The notes beneath the pieces are model-generated. The model was not told the origin of the DNA and made no database searches. It was given only the letters and a program-made list of their open reading frames with translations. DNA of 64,000 bases, from positions 434,001-498,000 of the forward strand of contig NZ_JAUSUR010000001.1 in NCBI RefSeq assembly GCF_030814225.1, written 5' to 3'. The position numbers were made by a program, and so were the translations under genes. Of this stretch, positions 35,554 to 44,419 are shown in pieces. Within the stretch, counting starts at the first letter, position 1. Each line of letters opens with the position of its first letter. Source of the DNA: Breznakia pachnodae. Its GTDB lineage: Bacteria > Bacillota_I > Bacilli_A > Erysipelotrichales > Erysipelotrichaceae.

Positions 35554-37395
35554 TTATAAGTATTCGTTGTATTCTTCCCATAACTCCATCATCGTATTGA
35601 TTTCATTATGAACCTGATCAATTTCTTCATCAAGTACAGACATCTTCTTAGGATCATGATAATACTCTGGTTCAAAACGAAGTTCACGTAGCTCTTCTAA
35701 CTTCTCTTCTGCAGTGTTAATCTTCGTCTCCAATTTTGAAATTTCCTTACCATAATTAATATGTTTTGGTTTTTCCTTTTTGTTTGTTGTTGGTGCATTT
35801 TCCTGTACCTTTACTTCTTCTTTTTGATTTAATTCTTCATATGTAAGGGCATGATATTCTGCTTTTCCTTCATCAATCGTTAAGATTCCATTAGCAATCT
35901 TTGATATAAAATATCGATCATGAGATACAAACAACATCGTACCATCATAATTTAGCAAGGATTCTTCCAGTGCTTCTTTCCCTAAAATATCCAGATGGTT
36001 GGTAGGCTCATCAAGTAATAACAGGTTTGGTTTTTGAAGCATCAAATCAACAAATGACAATCGTACCTTTTCTCCACCACTGAGTACTGCAACATCCTTA
36101 AAGACATCATCACCAGTAAATAAGAAACTTCCAAGTGCCGTCCTTACCTGAGTACGATTTAGGTCTGGGTATTTATCCCATACAGTTTCTAATACATTTT
36201 TTGTGTATTGAAACTGAGCCAAATCCTGATCAAAATAACCAATCTCAATCTGATGACCAAACATAAATGAACCACCTAGTGGTTTTACTTGTCCCATTAA
36301 GGTTTTCATGAAGGTACTCTTCCCCTTCCCATTAGGTCCAATAATAGCAATCCTCTGTCCTCGAAGAATATCTAGATTGATTTTACACAGTACCTTATCA
36401 TATCCTATTTCCAAATCTTGAATCGTTAGTACTTGATTTCCACCTTTGATTCTAGAACGGAAGGTTGGATGAAAAGTTTTTGTATCACTGGTTTCCAGTT
36501 CAATCTTATCCATCCGATCCAAATACTTAATTTTTGACTGTGCAAGTTTTGCCTTATTTTTCTTATAACGGAATTTTTCAATGATTCCTTCAATTCGTTC
36601 AATCTCTTCCTGTTGATTACGATAGGCACTCTGATTTCGTTCCATTTCTACTTTTTTCGTCTGTACATATGCAGAATAATTTCCTGCATATTTTTTTAAT
36701 TTATGTCTTTCAAGTTCATAAATTGTAGTTACTACTTCATCCAGAAATGTTCTATCATGGGAAACCATGACTACTGCTTTTGGATAACGTTTTACATATC
36801 CTTCTAGCCATTTGATGGTTTCCAAGTCCAAATGATTGGTTGGCTCATCCAACAATAAGATATCTGGTTTACTCAACAACAACTTCACAAACGCAATTCT
36901 TGTCTTTTGTCCTCCAGAAAACTCATTTACCTGTTTCTTTAAATCTTCCATCTTAAAGCCAAACTTTGTAAATATATTATGTATTTCACTTTTATAGGTA
37001 TACCCTCCCAGTATTTCATGCTGGTGCTGGTATTTTCCATATTGTTGTAACACTTCATCGCTATAGTCTTCCTGCATCTGTAGTGTTAACTCTTCCATCT
37101 TCTTTTCTAATGTATGTAGTTCTTCAAATATTTGTTCAAATTCTTCTTCAACACTGTGATTTTCGTCAAAGAAAGAAGTCTGAGCCAAATACCCAATACT
37201 TATTTTCTTATCTTTATGGATTTCTCCTGAATCCATACTTTCTTCGTTCGCAATAATTTTTAATAATGTTGTTTTCCCACAACCATTTCTACCAACAATT
37301 GCTACTTTTTCGTTATCTTTAACTTCAAATGTAATATTACTAAAAATTTCTTGCGCTCCAAAAGATTTATATCCTTTACTTATCTGGTAACGCAT
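35554..37395 (-). CDS. ABC-F family ATPase (YdiF-like)
   Basis: The product has 613 residues with two cassettes and no membrane helix. Cassette 1: Walker A GRNGCGKTT (35-43), signature FSGGQKTR, DEPTNHLD. Cassette 2: Walker A GPNGKGKST, signature LSGGEKVR, DEPTNHLD. The linker (ERIEGIIEKFRYKKNKAKLAQSKIKYLDRM) is the charged helix pair that enters the ribosome. A C-terminal coiled coil (EISKLETKINTAEEKLEELRE) follows a Lys-rich tract. All catalytic motifs are intact. It is the third gene of an operon with LicD and the amidase-like gene, 14 bases behind the latter. Housekeeping translation factor or protection factor cannot be decided from sequence. Confidence 0.92.
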   Translation of the reverse strand: MRYQISKGYKSFGAQEIFSNITFEVKDNEKVAIVGRNGCGKTTLLKIIANEESMDSGEIHKDKKISIGYLAQTSFFDENHSVEEEFEQIFEELHTLEKKMEELTLQMQEDYSDEVLQQYGKYQHQHEILGGYTYKSEIHNIFTKFGFKMEDLKKQVNEFSGGQKTRIAFVKLLLSKPDILLLDEPTNHLDLETIKWLEGYVKRYPKAVVMVSHDRTFLDEVVTTIYELERHKLKKYAGNYSAYVQTKKVEMERNQSAYRNQQEEIERIEGIIEKFRYKKNKAKLAQSKIKYLDRMDKIELETSDTKTFHPTFRSRIKGGNQVLTIQDLEIGYDKVLCKINLDILRGQRIAIIGPNGKGKSTFMKTLMGQVKPLGGSFMFGHQIEIGYFDQDLAQFQYTKNVLETVWDKYPDLNRTQVRTALGSFLFTGDDVFKDVAVLSGGEKVRLSFVDLMLQKPNLLLLDEPTNHLDILGKEALEESLLNYDGTMLFVSHDRYFISKIANGILTIDEGKAEYHALTYEELNQKEEVKVQENAPTTNKKEKPKHINYGKEISKLETKINTAEEKLEELRELRFEPEYYHDPKKMSVLDEEIDQVHNEINTMMELWEEYNEYL

Positions 37396-37409
37396 AATTT
37401 ACTCCTTTA

Positions 37410-38741
37410 TTATTCTGTATCTAAATCTAAATATACTGCTATCGAATTCGCTACTGAATCAACAATCGTTTCTTTGCTGTTTTTCCAATATGTTGCATTA
37501 TCACTATTACTAAAGTAACAGAAATAAATATTCAATGTATTGATTCCATATAAATTGTCTTTGGAAAAAGATGCAGTTCCTTCTTGTGAATTCTCTGAAT
37601 ACATTCCAGCCTGTGTTGCTTTTCCACCTGACTCACGAATGTATAAATCACTATCATATACCTCACGACCATCTATATCTCCAGCATTCACACCAGAACT
37701 AATCACACCTTGGGTACTATCACCTGAACGCATATGAATCGTATCTCCCACTAAATTCTTACCTGTATTTTTAGGCAAATCATATCCAATCTGAGATGCT
37801 AACATTCCTGTTGAATGAGAGGAATGGAATATATTAAATCCATTCAAGCTTGGTGATGTTTCATCAGATGAGAAACCTAGACGGAAATAGTATTTCGCAT
37901 TTACTTCATATGCTTTTGCGATCCGTCCATCTTCCCCATAAGTAGATATAACTTCATCTTCGCCTCTAAGAATTAATACTTTTAATCCTTTTTCTTCTAA
38001 TTTTGTTTTTAATAATTCTGCAGCTATATAACTCTCTGTTGCCTCTGTAAGTCCATTCCCTGAACTTCCTGCAGTACTTCCATAACCACCAGTAATTCCA
38101 CTGTCATTGGCAGCTGGATCAATTACTACATCATATTCATCTTCTTTAAGTTTTGTTTCACTCACTGAAAGATATGCATATGCATAGTTTGTTGTTACAT
38201 CATAATCATTCAACAACTTTGTATCTGCCAGCAGTTGAACTTTCTTATTTTTTCCATTTCGAGTAACTGTTGTAGTACTTATATCCACTTCATCACTCAT
38301 ATATAATCTTCGCTCTTTTAAATCCTCTACAATATACATTTCATAAAATCCTGGTTCTAAGTTTCCTAACAGAATCTTACGATCAGCCGCACTATCCATT
38401 AAAAATGAATATTCTTCATCACCACAGACACTTTTTAACTTTATTGTTTTCGCATTAAATCCATCACTGTTCTCACCTTTATAAGGGTCCTGATAGATTC
38501 CTAAACTTTCTCCATAAAATAAATAGTCCTTTACTTCAGTTACATCTTTATATTCTTTTTCCAATGTAGTTTTTGTTTTTTCACTACTAAAGTCACAGAC
38601 AGTAAATAATACCTGCTGTTCTTCATTACTCTTATTAATAAAATTCACCAAAAAATACGCAATAAAAATTAATAACACTAAAAGTGGTACTACAATTTTA
38701 TAGTTTAATTTAAATCGTCTTTTTCTTGGTGTATACGCCAT
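37410..38741 (-). CDS. Membrane-anchored amidase_3-like protein with degenerate active site
   Basis: The product has 443 residues. A basic N-terminus and one membrane helix (about 15-36) put the rest outside the cell. Residues about 70-195 have no recognised domain; the last 240 follow the N-acetylmuramoyl-L-alanine amidase (amidase_3) layout: VVIDPAANDSG, LTEATESYIAAELLKTKL, VLILRGEDEVIS, RIAKAYEVNAKYYFRLGFS and YFCYFSNSDN. In active enzymes the first block is DPGHGG and the fourth ends SIHANA, each giving a zinc His. Here both His are lost (PAAND, FRLGFS), while the Glu of LTEATE remains. It is therefore probably not catalytic and may bind wall or regulate another enzyme. Its ATG overlaps the LicD stop (TAATG), so the two are translationally coupled. 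Confidence 0.8.
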   Translation of the reverse strand: MAYTPRKRRFKLNYKIVVPLLVLLIFIAYFLVNFINKSNEEQQVLFTVCDFSSEKTKTTLEKEYKDVTEVKDYLFYGESLGIYQDPYKGENSDGFNAKTIKLKSVCGDEEYSFLMDSAADRKILLGNLEPGFYEMYIVEDLKERRLYMSDEVDISTTTVTRNGKNKKVQLLADTKLLNDYDVTTNYAYAYLSVSETKLKEDEYDVVIDPAANDSGITGGYGSTAGSSGNGLTEATESYIAAELLKTKLEEKGLKVLILRGEDEVISTYGEDGRIAKAYEVNAKYYFRLGFSSDETSPSLNGFNIFHSSHSTGMLASQIGYDLPKNTGKNLVGDTIHMRSGDSTQGVISSGVNAGDIDGREVYDSDLYIRESGGKATQAGMYSENSQEGTASFSKDNLYGINTLNIYFCYFSNSDNATYWKNSKETIVDSVANSIAVYLDLDTE

Positions 38742-39577
38742 TATGCTTCCTCGCTTGTTAAATTAACATCTACAATATGTTTTGGATGTTGCATCTTTTC
38801 TGGTGGATAACTCATATGATTCACCGATACTTCAGCATCCAACAGTGATTTTGGGACTCTTGGAATTGGCAGTTGTGTATCCACAAACTTATGATATTGT
38901 AATGGATAAATATCATCCTTCTTATAAACTACAGGATGAAATGGTGAGTTAAATACCCATGACAAATCAAATCCAATCAGAGAACTTCCACGTTCTCTAC
39001 TTTTTCTAGAGTATCTACGAACAAAACGGACAAAGCGTTTCTTTAAACGATATGGATTGATTCCAAGATTTTCAATCAAGGTCACAACAACCAAATAAAG
39101 AGTAGCTTTCAGTCTACACAAGACATCAACCCACTTTCGCTCATCAATATAATCAATTATAAAGACATCAATAAATAAACCATCTCCATCTTTACAACGA
39201 TTTCTCAACAGTGTATTCGCTTCCTTTACATACGTTCCGCGTTTGCGAAACTTCATTGCTGGAATAAATACATTGTATTCTTTGTGTGTATCAAATGTCT
39301 GAAAGTAATAGTTCTCTGTATCCAACTCGGTTTTTACAACGTCTAAAAACCGTAAGTAGTCTTCATATAACATTCCAATATCGGCATCATCATCCCAAGG
39401 AATAAATCCTTCATGACGAACTGCCCCAAGACACGACCCACCTACTAAGAAGTAAGGAATATCATGTTTTTGACAGATTTTATCAATATCTTTCAACATT
39501 TCCAGTAAAACCATTTGTACATCATGTACGGTAATTTTACTGCCATCACTATTCGTCTTTAATATGTACTCTTTCAA
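38741..39577 (-). CDS. LicD-family phosphotransferase
   Basis: The product has 278 residues from a TTG at 39577 (AGGTGAT five bases upstream); no ATG fits better. The LicD motif is clear: PYFLVGGSCLGAVRHEGF, then IPWDDDADIGM (Asp62-64, Asp66), the nucleotidyltransferase-like metal site. LicD proteins transfer phosphocholine or related phospho-groups onto teichoic acid or glycans. A RYS/KSRER-rich middle and PLQYHKFVDTQLPIPR follow the usual order (the late 'F.G..v.iP' block). First gene of the licD / amidase-like / ABC-F operon. A LicA-like kinase gene lies at 52.3 kb, which would supply phosphocholine precursors. Confidence 0.88.
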   Translation of the reverse strand: MKEYILKTNSDGSKITVHDVQMVLLEMLKDIDKICQKHDIPYFLVGGSCLGAVRHEGFIPWDDDADIGMLYEDYLRFLDVVKTELDTENYYFQTFDTHKEYNVFIPAMKFRKRGTYVKEANTLLRNRCKDGDGLFIDVFIIDYIDERKWVDVLCRLKATLYLVVVTLIENLGINPYRLKKRFVRFVRRYSRKSRERGSSLIGFDLSWVFNSPFHPVVYKKDDIYPLQYHKFVDTQLPIPRVPKSLLDAEVSVNHMSYPPEKMQHPKHIVDVNLTSEEA

Positions 39578-39682
39578 AATAAATCACCTGCTCCTATTAT
39601 ACTAATTTTTCTTTTAAAAAGATACTTCAAATAGTTTATCCTCTTATTTTAGAATTCTTAAACTTATCTACCATTTTATAAT

Positions 39683-39712
39683 AAAAGAACACCTAATAAC
39701 AAGTGTTCTTTT
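39683..39712. terminator. Terminator downstream of the purine permease gene
   Basis: Perfect 10-bp stem AAAAGAACAC/GTGTTCTTTT (39683-39692 with 39703-39712), usable in both directions. Confidence 0.85.
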
Positions 39713-39738
39713 CGATATCTATTTATTTTTATTTATAA

Positions 39739-41061
39739 TTAAGCTAAGAATCCAAAATACAGTACAAAGATAGCTACCAAACACCAAACTACTGGACTAA
39801 CTTCTTTTGAACGGTTTGTTGCAACCATTGCAATTGCATAAGTGATAAATCCTAATGCCATACCATTTGAAATTGAGTATGTAAGAATCATCATTGCGAT
39901 TGTAATAAAACTTGCTGCTGCAAATGCAAAGTCATCCCAATCAATTCCTTTTAACTGTTGAGCCATTAAGATACCAACTGCAACTAATGCTGGTGTTGTT
40001 ACCGCACTTGTTACTACTGATAATACCAATGGTGCCAAGAAAATTGATAAGAAGAACAATACTCCAGTTGTTACTGCAGTAAGACCAGTCTTACCACCAA
40101 CTGCAACACCACTACTTGATTCTACGAATGATGTAACTGTAGATGTACCTAAGGCAGCACCTGCAATTGTACCAATTGCATCTGATAGTAATGCTTTTTC
40201 TACGTTTTCTAATTCACCTTGTTCATTTACTAAACCAATACGGTTACCAATTGCTACAAGTGTACCTGCTGTATCAAAGAAGTCTACAAATAAGAATGAG
40301 AATACAATAATGAACATATTTCCAAGATCTGAGAACAATTGGTCAAATCCATCCATAAATGCTCCTACTGTGTTCATTTCGAAATTCATTGCCATTGATT
40401 CTGGTAATTGAGGCATACCTTCAACTCCCATAAATCCAGCAATCAATCCAATTACTGCTGTAATAAGTAATCCAAAGAATACTGCTGCTGGTACATTTTT
40501 ACCAATTAAAGCAATTGTAACTAGAATACCAACAATCGCTAATAATACAGTAGGATCTGTTAAGTTACCTAATGTTACACCTGTTGATTCACTAGAAACA
40601 ACAATACCTGCATTCATAAGTCCTACAAATGCAATAAAGAAACCAATTCCTGCACCAATAGCAAGTTTCATTTGTTTAGGAATAGCATTGATAATCATCT
40701 TACGAACTCCAGTAACTGAGATAACCAAGAAGATTACACCAGAAACAAATACTGCTGCCAATGCACTTTGCCAAGTTTCTCCCATTGTTAATACTGCTGT
40801 GTACGTAAAGAATGCATTTACTCCCATTCCTGGTGCCAATGCAACTGGATAGTTTGCAAGAATTCCCATAAGAATTGAAGCAAATCCTGAAGAAATTGCG
40901 GTTGCCATAAATACTGAATGCACATCCATTCCTGCTGCACCAAGAATACCTGGGTTAACAGCTAAGATGTATGCCATCGCTAAGAATGTAGTTACCCCTG
41001 CAATGATCTCCGTCTTAACGTCAGTTTTCTTTTCGCTAAGCTTAAATAAATTTTCTAACAT
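39739..41061 (-). CDS. NCS2/AzgA-family purine permease (guanine/hypoxanthine)
   Basis: The product has 440 residues with AAGGGGG before the ATG. About 12-14 membrane helices are seen. The start LENLFKLSEKKTDVKTE, followed by IIAGVTTFLAMAYILAVNP, and the APGMGVNAFFTYT motif are those of the AzgA/PbuG subfamily of nucleobase permeases; the repeat half-motif is FLFVDFFDTAGTLVAIGNR. ALGTSTVTSFVESSSGVA is the second substrate-site helix. These proteins import hypoxanthine, guanine or adenine by proton symport. The gene is monocistronic. A promoter lies close upstream and leaves no room for a purine riboswitch aptamer. Confidence 0.93.
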   Translation of the reverse strand: MLENLFKLSEKKTDVKTEIIAGVTTFLAMAYILAVNPGILGAAGMDVHSVFMATAISSGFASILMGILANYPVALAPGMGVNAFFTYTAVLTMGETWQSALAAVFVSGVIFLVISVTGVRKMIINAIPKQMKLAIGAGIGFFIAFVGLMNAGIVVSSESTGVTLGNLTDPTVLLAIVGILVTIALIGKNVPAAVFFGLLITAVIGLIAGFMGVEGMPQLPESMAMNFEMNTVGAFMDGFDQLFSDLGNMFIIVFSFLFVDFFDTAGTLVAIGNRIGLVNEQGELENVEKALLSDAIGTIAGAALGTSTVTSFVESSSGVAVGGKTGLTAVTTGVLFFLSIFLAPLVLSVVTSAVTTPALVAVGILMAQQLKGIDWDDFAFAAASFITIAMMILTYSISNGMALGFITYAIAMVATNRSKEVSPVVWCLVAIFVLYFGFLA

Positions 41062-41093
41062 TTTGTCCCCCTTATTAAAAAAAATACTCTTCT

Positions 41094-41121
41094 ATTATAT
41101 AATGATTGACATTTTTTTCAA
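41094..41121 (-). promoter_or_regulatory. Promoter of the purine permease gene
   Basis: TTGAAA (41121-41116), 16-bp spacer, TATAAT (41099-41094), about 33 bp before the ATG. Confidence 0.75.
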
Positions 41122-41149
41122 AGGGTAAATTATCGCAAACAACAATATC

Positions 41150-41178
41150 TAAAAAAGAGAACCTGAATCTGGTCCTCT
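41150..41178 (-). terminator. Terminator of the DAP dehydrogenase gene
   Basis: Stem AGAGGACC/GGTTCTCT on the minus strand (41178-41171 with 41163-41156, one wobble), then TTTTTT. Confidence 0.8.
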
Positions 41179-41190
41179 AATCATATGCTT

Positions 41191-42174
41191 CTATAATAAC
41201 TTCTTTCTTAATTCTTCAACACTAGAAGCATGTAAATATACTGGTGCTACTTCAAACACACTCTTACATCCAAATTGTTTTTCATTTGCTAAACGATATG
41301 CGGCTCTGGCATAGGCTACTAATACACTGGAAGTAAACTCAGGATTAGAGTCTAAATCTAATTTATATTCAATCACTTGTTTATGCTCATTATCAAACCC
41401 TGTATTTGCAGTATGTAATACGACCCCACCATGAGGTAAACCCTGGTGGTCTCTTTGTAATTCTTCTTCACTAATGAAATGAACAATTGTTTCATAATCA
41501 GCAAAGTAGTTTGGCATTGTTTTGATTGTTTCCTCAATCACCTTTTTATCTGCACCATCTTCCACTACAACATAACATTCACGTAGATGTTTTTCACGTG
41601 CTGTAAATTCACTATTATTTCCACTTCTTACTTTATCTAAAGTTTCTTGAATTGGAATAGTGTATTGACGAGCATCTTTTACTCCTTCAACACGACGAAT
41701 TGCATCCGAATGTCCCTGGCTAACACCTTTTCCCCAGAACGTTTGTACGTTTCCTTGTGGTAGAATTGCTTCTCCATATAGACGTTGTAATGAGAATAAT
41801 CCTGGATCCCATCCTACTGAAACAATTCCAACATGATTGCTGGCTCTACATGCATCATCTACACGTTTAAAGTGCTCTGGTATATTTGCATGTGTATCAA
41901 AACTGTCTACTACATTAAATGACTTTGCAAATAATGGAGTCTGTTCTGGTAAATCTTTTGCACTACCTCCACATAAAATCATTACATCAATATCATCTTT
42001 CATATTCTGCGCATCCTCTAGTGTATATGCAGGAATATTTGTTTTCGTTTTTATAGTACTTGGATCACGACGAGTAAAAACACCTACCAGTTCCATATCT
42101 TCATTATAAGATATAACGTTTTCTACTCCTTTTCCTAAGTTTCCATAACCTACGATTCCGACTCTAATTTTCAT
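41191..42174 (-). CDS. ddh: meso-Diaminopimelate dehydrogenase
   Basis: The product has 327 residues from the ATG at 42174 (GAGGTGATGAT upstream); the longer frame to 42231 covers the promoter. It makes meso-diaminopimelate in one NADPH-dependent step from tetrahydrodipicolinate, for lysine and cell wall. The NADP-binding start RVGIVGYGNLGKGVENVI is followed by VFTRRDP (phosphate binding), LCGGSAKDLPEQ, VVDSFDTHANIP, SVGWDPGLFSLQRLYGEA, FWGKGVSQGHSDAIRR and LHTANTGFDNEH, all in family order. Length is normal (about 326). An extended -10 (TGGTATAAT) lies in the upstream region. Presence implies the short dehydrogenase branch of lysine synthesis. Confidence 0.96.
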   Translation of the reverse strand: MKIRVGIVGYGNLGKGVENVISYNEDMELVGVFTRRDPSTIKTKTNIPAYTLEDAQNMKDDIDVMILCGGSAKDLPEQTPLFAKSFNVVDSFDTHANIPEHFKRVDDACRASNHVGIVSVGWDPGLFSLQRLYGEAILPQGNVQTFWGKGVSQGHSDAIRRVEGVKDARQYTIPIQETLDKVRSGNNSEFTAREKHLRECYVVVEDGADKKVIEETIKTMPNYFADYETIVHFISEEELQRDHQGLPHGGVVLHTANTGFDNEHKQVIEYKLDLDSNPEFTSSVLVAYARAAYRLANEKQFGCKSVFEVAPVYLHASSVEELRKKLL

Positions 42175-42235
42175 ATCATCACCTCTTTGTTCCTTAATTG
42201 TTTTTCTAATTATACCAAAATTTAAAACCAATGGC

Positions 42236-42267
42236 GAAAAAAAAGGATATCACTATTCGTGACATCC
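42236..42267 (-). terminator. Terminator of the CNNM-ridA operon, overlapping the ridA stop
   Basis: Stem GGATGTCAC/GTGATATCC on the minus strand (42267-42259 with 42253-42245), then eight T. The 5' arm encodes the last residues of RidA and the stop lies in the loop. Confidence 0.85.
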
Positions 42268-42726
42268 TCCACATCCGCAATCATCTCCACAATCATCACT
42301 GCTGCAACCACCACAACTTTGTTGTTGCTGTTGCTCATAAATCAATGTGTCAATTACAAGACATTCAATTTCTACTAATGCATTTTTAGGTAACTTCGCT
42401 ACTTCAAATGCGCTTCTTGCAGGAAAGACTCCTGAAGTAAAGTAACTTCCATAAATATCATTCACTACTGAGAAGTCATCAATGTTATCCAATAAAATCG
42501 TTGTCTTAACGATATGATGCATATCCAATCCTTTTTCATTCAATAATGCTTTAATATTTTCCATTACTTGTTTTGTCTGTGCTTCGATTCCATCAACCAT
42601 TTCATTCGTTTGTGGATCTAAACCAATTTGTCCAGACATATATACAAAATCTCCCAACTTAACTGCTGGAGAATATGCACCAACTGGTTTTGGTGCATTC
42701 TTACTTTCTATTTTTTGAAGAAACAT
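42253..42726 (-). CDS. RidA-family protein with Cys-rich C-terminal tail
   Basis: The product has 157 residues (AGAGGTGG upstream). Residues 1-130 are a normal RidA (YjgF/UK114) enamine/imine deaminase: PKPVGAYSPAVKLGDFVYMSGQIG, FPARSAFEVAKLPKNALVEIE, with Arg104 and Glu121 as expected for imine hydrolysis. RidA clears reactive 2-aminoacrylate made by PLP enzymes. Unlike standard RidA (about 125-130 aa), this one adds EQQQQQ and then a 20-residue tail with six Cys (138, 141, 146, 150, 152, 155), His156, several Asp and Gly. The tail looks like a metal site. It lies 11 bases behind the CNNM-like transporter gene and is the last gene of that operon. Confidence 0.92.
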   Translation of the reverse strand: MFLQKIESKNAPKPVGAYSPAVKLGDFVYMSGQIGLDPQTNEMVDGIEAQTKQVMENIKALLNEKGLDMHHIVKTTILLDNIDDFSVVNDIYGSYFTSGVFPARSAFEVAKLPKNALVEIECLVIDTLIYEQQQQQSCGGCSSDDCGDDCGCGGCHE

Positions 42727-42737
42727 TTTTCCACCTC

Positions 42738-44003
42738 TTAATCTTCTTCTACTGGTGTTAACACCGTAAGTTCTATCTTTGTTGCCATTCCTTCTTTGGT
42801 AGCAAGTACTTTGATATGATAGTTTTCAAATACTATCTGTTTACCTTTTCTTACTTTTCCACCTGCAAGTTCTTTTACCCATTGGGAAACAGAACGTGCC
42901 GAAGTAATTGGTAAGATATAATCATCTAAATATTCATCAAAGAAATGTGCTAAATTAACCTGGCCTTCTACTTCAAATGTATGATGACCAAATTCTACTA
43001 CATGGTCTGGTAATGCATCATACTCATCATAGATTTCACCAACTAATTCTTCAAGCACATCTTCTAAGGTAACTACTCCCACAAAATTCTCGATCTTCGA
43101 ACTTTCAGTAACAATTGCCATATGCACACGATTCTTTTGAATATCTTCTAATATCTGAGGTAATTTACGACGCTGAGAAACAAATAATGGTTCGCTCATC
43201 ATCTTTACAATATTCACTTTACGATCAGCTAATAGACAATCTAAAATATCACGTACTCTTAATACCCCTACCACTTTCAATGTCTCATGAGAGATCACGG
43301 GGAATCTTGACAATTTATTTTCTGAAATAATCTTTTTAAGTGTTGTATACGATGCATTATCATAAATCCAGATAACATCATCTCTAGGAACCATAACGTC
43401 CTTCACACTTGTATCATCAAATTCAATAACACTTTCAATCAATTCGCGTTCATCCTGAACAAGAACACCTTCCTGCTCGATTGTTGAAACAATCTCTAGC
43501 AACTCATCCTCTGTTGCAGTTACTTTTTTAACCTCATCATTGTCTTCCCATTTTGTTTGTGCCACTACAGCAATTGAACTAAGCGGTTTAAAGACTTTGA
43601 CAAGAATTGACATTGGACGTGCCATGAACATACAAATACTTTCTGGCTTTGATTGGGCAATTACCTTTGGAGTAATCTCTCCAAACACCAAAATAAGTAC
43701 GGTCATAACAGCTGTTGCCACGGCAACACCTGCACTTCCTAATAACTGCGAGAACAACATCGTTGCTAATGATGTCGCTAAAATATTAACAATATTATTT
43801 CCTATTAGTATTGATGTTATTACGGCTGTAGAATTCTTCCACACCTGATATGCTAACTCTGCTTTTTTATTACCTTCTTTCGCAAGATTTTTCAATCGTA
43901 TTCCATTTACTGAAGAATACGCTGTCTCACTTGAAGAGAACAATGCTGACATAGCAATTAACACTACTAATGCTACTATGATACCAATCTGCTGGGGATC
44001 CAA
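42738..44003 (-). CDS. CNNM/CorC-family membrane protein (DUF21-CBS-CorC)
   Basis: The product has 421 residues from a TTG at 44003, which has AAGGAGTGG nine bases upstream. N-terminal DUF21 domain: membrane helices IIVALVVLIAMSALFSSSE, ITSILIGNNIVNILATSL and AVATAVMTVLILVFGEITPK, with the family's SSSETA and GEITPK motifs. Two CBS domains follow (VKDVMVPRDDVIWI, FPVISHETLKVVGVLRVRD; then HMAIVTE, FVGVVTLEDVLEELVGEI). A C-terminal CorC/HlyC domain (residues about 335-415) ends the protein. Such proteins are linked to magnesium or cobalt efflux; the substrate here is not proven. It is co-transcribed with the Cys-rich RidA gene. Confidence 0.92.
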   Translation of the reverse strand: MDPQQIGIIVALVVLIAMSALFSSSETAYSSVNGIRLKNLAKEGNKKAELAYQVWKNSTAVITSILIGNNIVNILATSLATMLFSQLLGSAGVAVATAVMTVLILVFGEITPKVIAQSKPESICMFMARPMSILVKVFKPLSSIAVVAQTKWEDNDEVKKVTATEDELLEIVSTIEQEGVLVQDERELIESVIEFDDTSVKDVMVPRDDVIWIYDNASYTTLKKIISENKLSRFPVISHETLKVVGVLRVRDILDCLLADRKVNIVKMMSEPLFVSQRRKLPQILEDIQKNRVHMAIVTESSKIENFVGVVTLEDVLEELVGEIYDEYDALPDHVVEFGHHTFEVEGQVNLAHFFDEYLDDYILPITSARSVSQWVKELAGGKVRKGKQIVFENYHIKVLATKEGMATKIELTVLTPVEED

Positions 44004-44173
44004 AATTTACCACTCCTTCTGTTATTTTTCTCAAAAATATTCTAATAAATATCTAGTAAATAGTATTATAATATAATACGCTCATTTTATCAATTTTTCA
44101 CGCTTTTTTTTGAAAATTTGCTTGTTCTGATTTTTATATAATTTTTATTGTTTGATTTAGTGAAAATCATTTC

Positions 44174-44404
44174 TTATTTGTGATTACTTTTCCATTGTGA
44201 TTTCGTTAGACAATATTCATAAGAATCAAATGTTTTATCAAGACTTGAAGAATAAAAGTTTCCTTCTTGTTGAAGTATAAATCCTAATTTTTCAATTAAT
44301 TTCTTTGATGAAATGTTTTCCTTAAAACAACATGCCCATACATACTCAATATCATGTATAAACAAATAATTTAATATTTCATTTACTACTTCACTTATAA
44401 TTCC
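44174..44404 (-). pseudogene. GNAT acetyltransferase remnant (C-terminal part)
   Basis: Only the C-terminal part of a GNAT fold is left. From 44404 the frame reads GIISEVVNEILNYLF, then YVWACCFKENISSKKLIEKLGF (the acetyl-CoA-site helix and beta bulge) and ends LTKSQWKSNHK at 44176-44174. A TGA at 44407-44405 and the neighbouring GrpB gene end it upstream, so no start or N-terminal half exists. An ATG at 44365 could give 63 residues but not a folded enzyme. It is probably a truncated gene from an older rearrangement. Confidence 0.75.
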
Positions 44405-44419
44405 TCACTCTGACATTTA

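Noticed and set aside
41062..41190. Purine riboswitch before the purine permease
   Set aside because: Promoter and ribosome binding site leave only about 30 bp of leader; no aptamer-like core is present.
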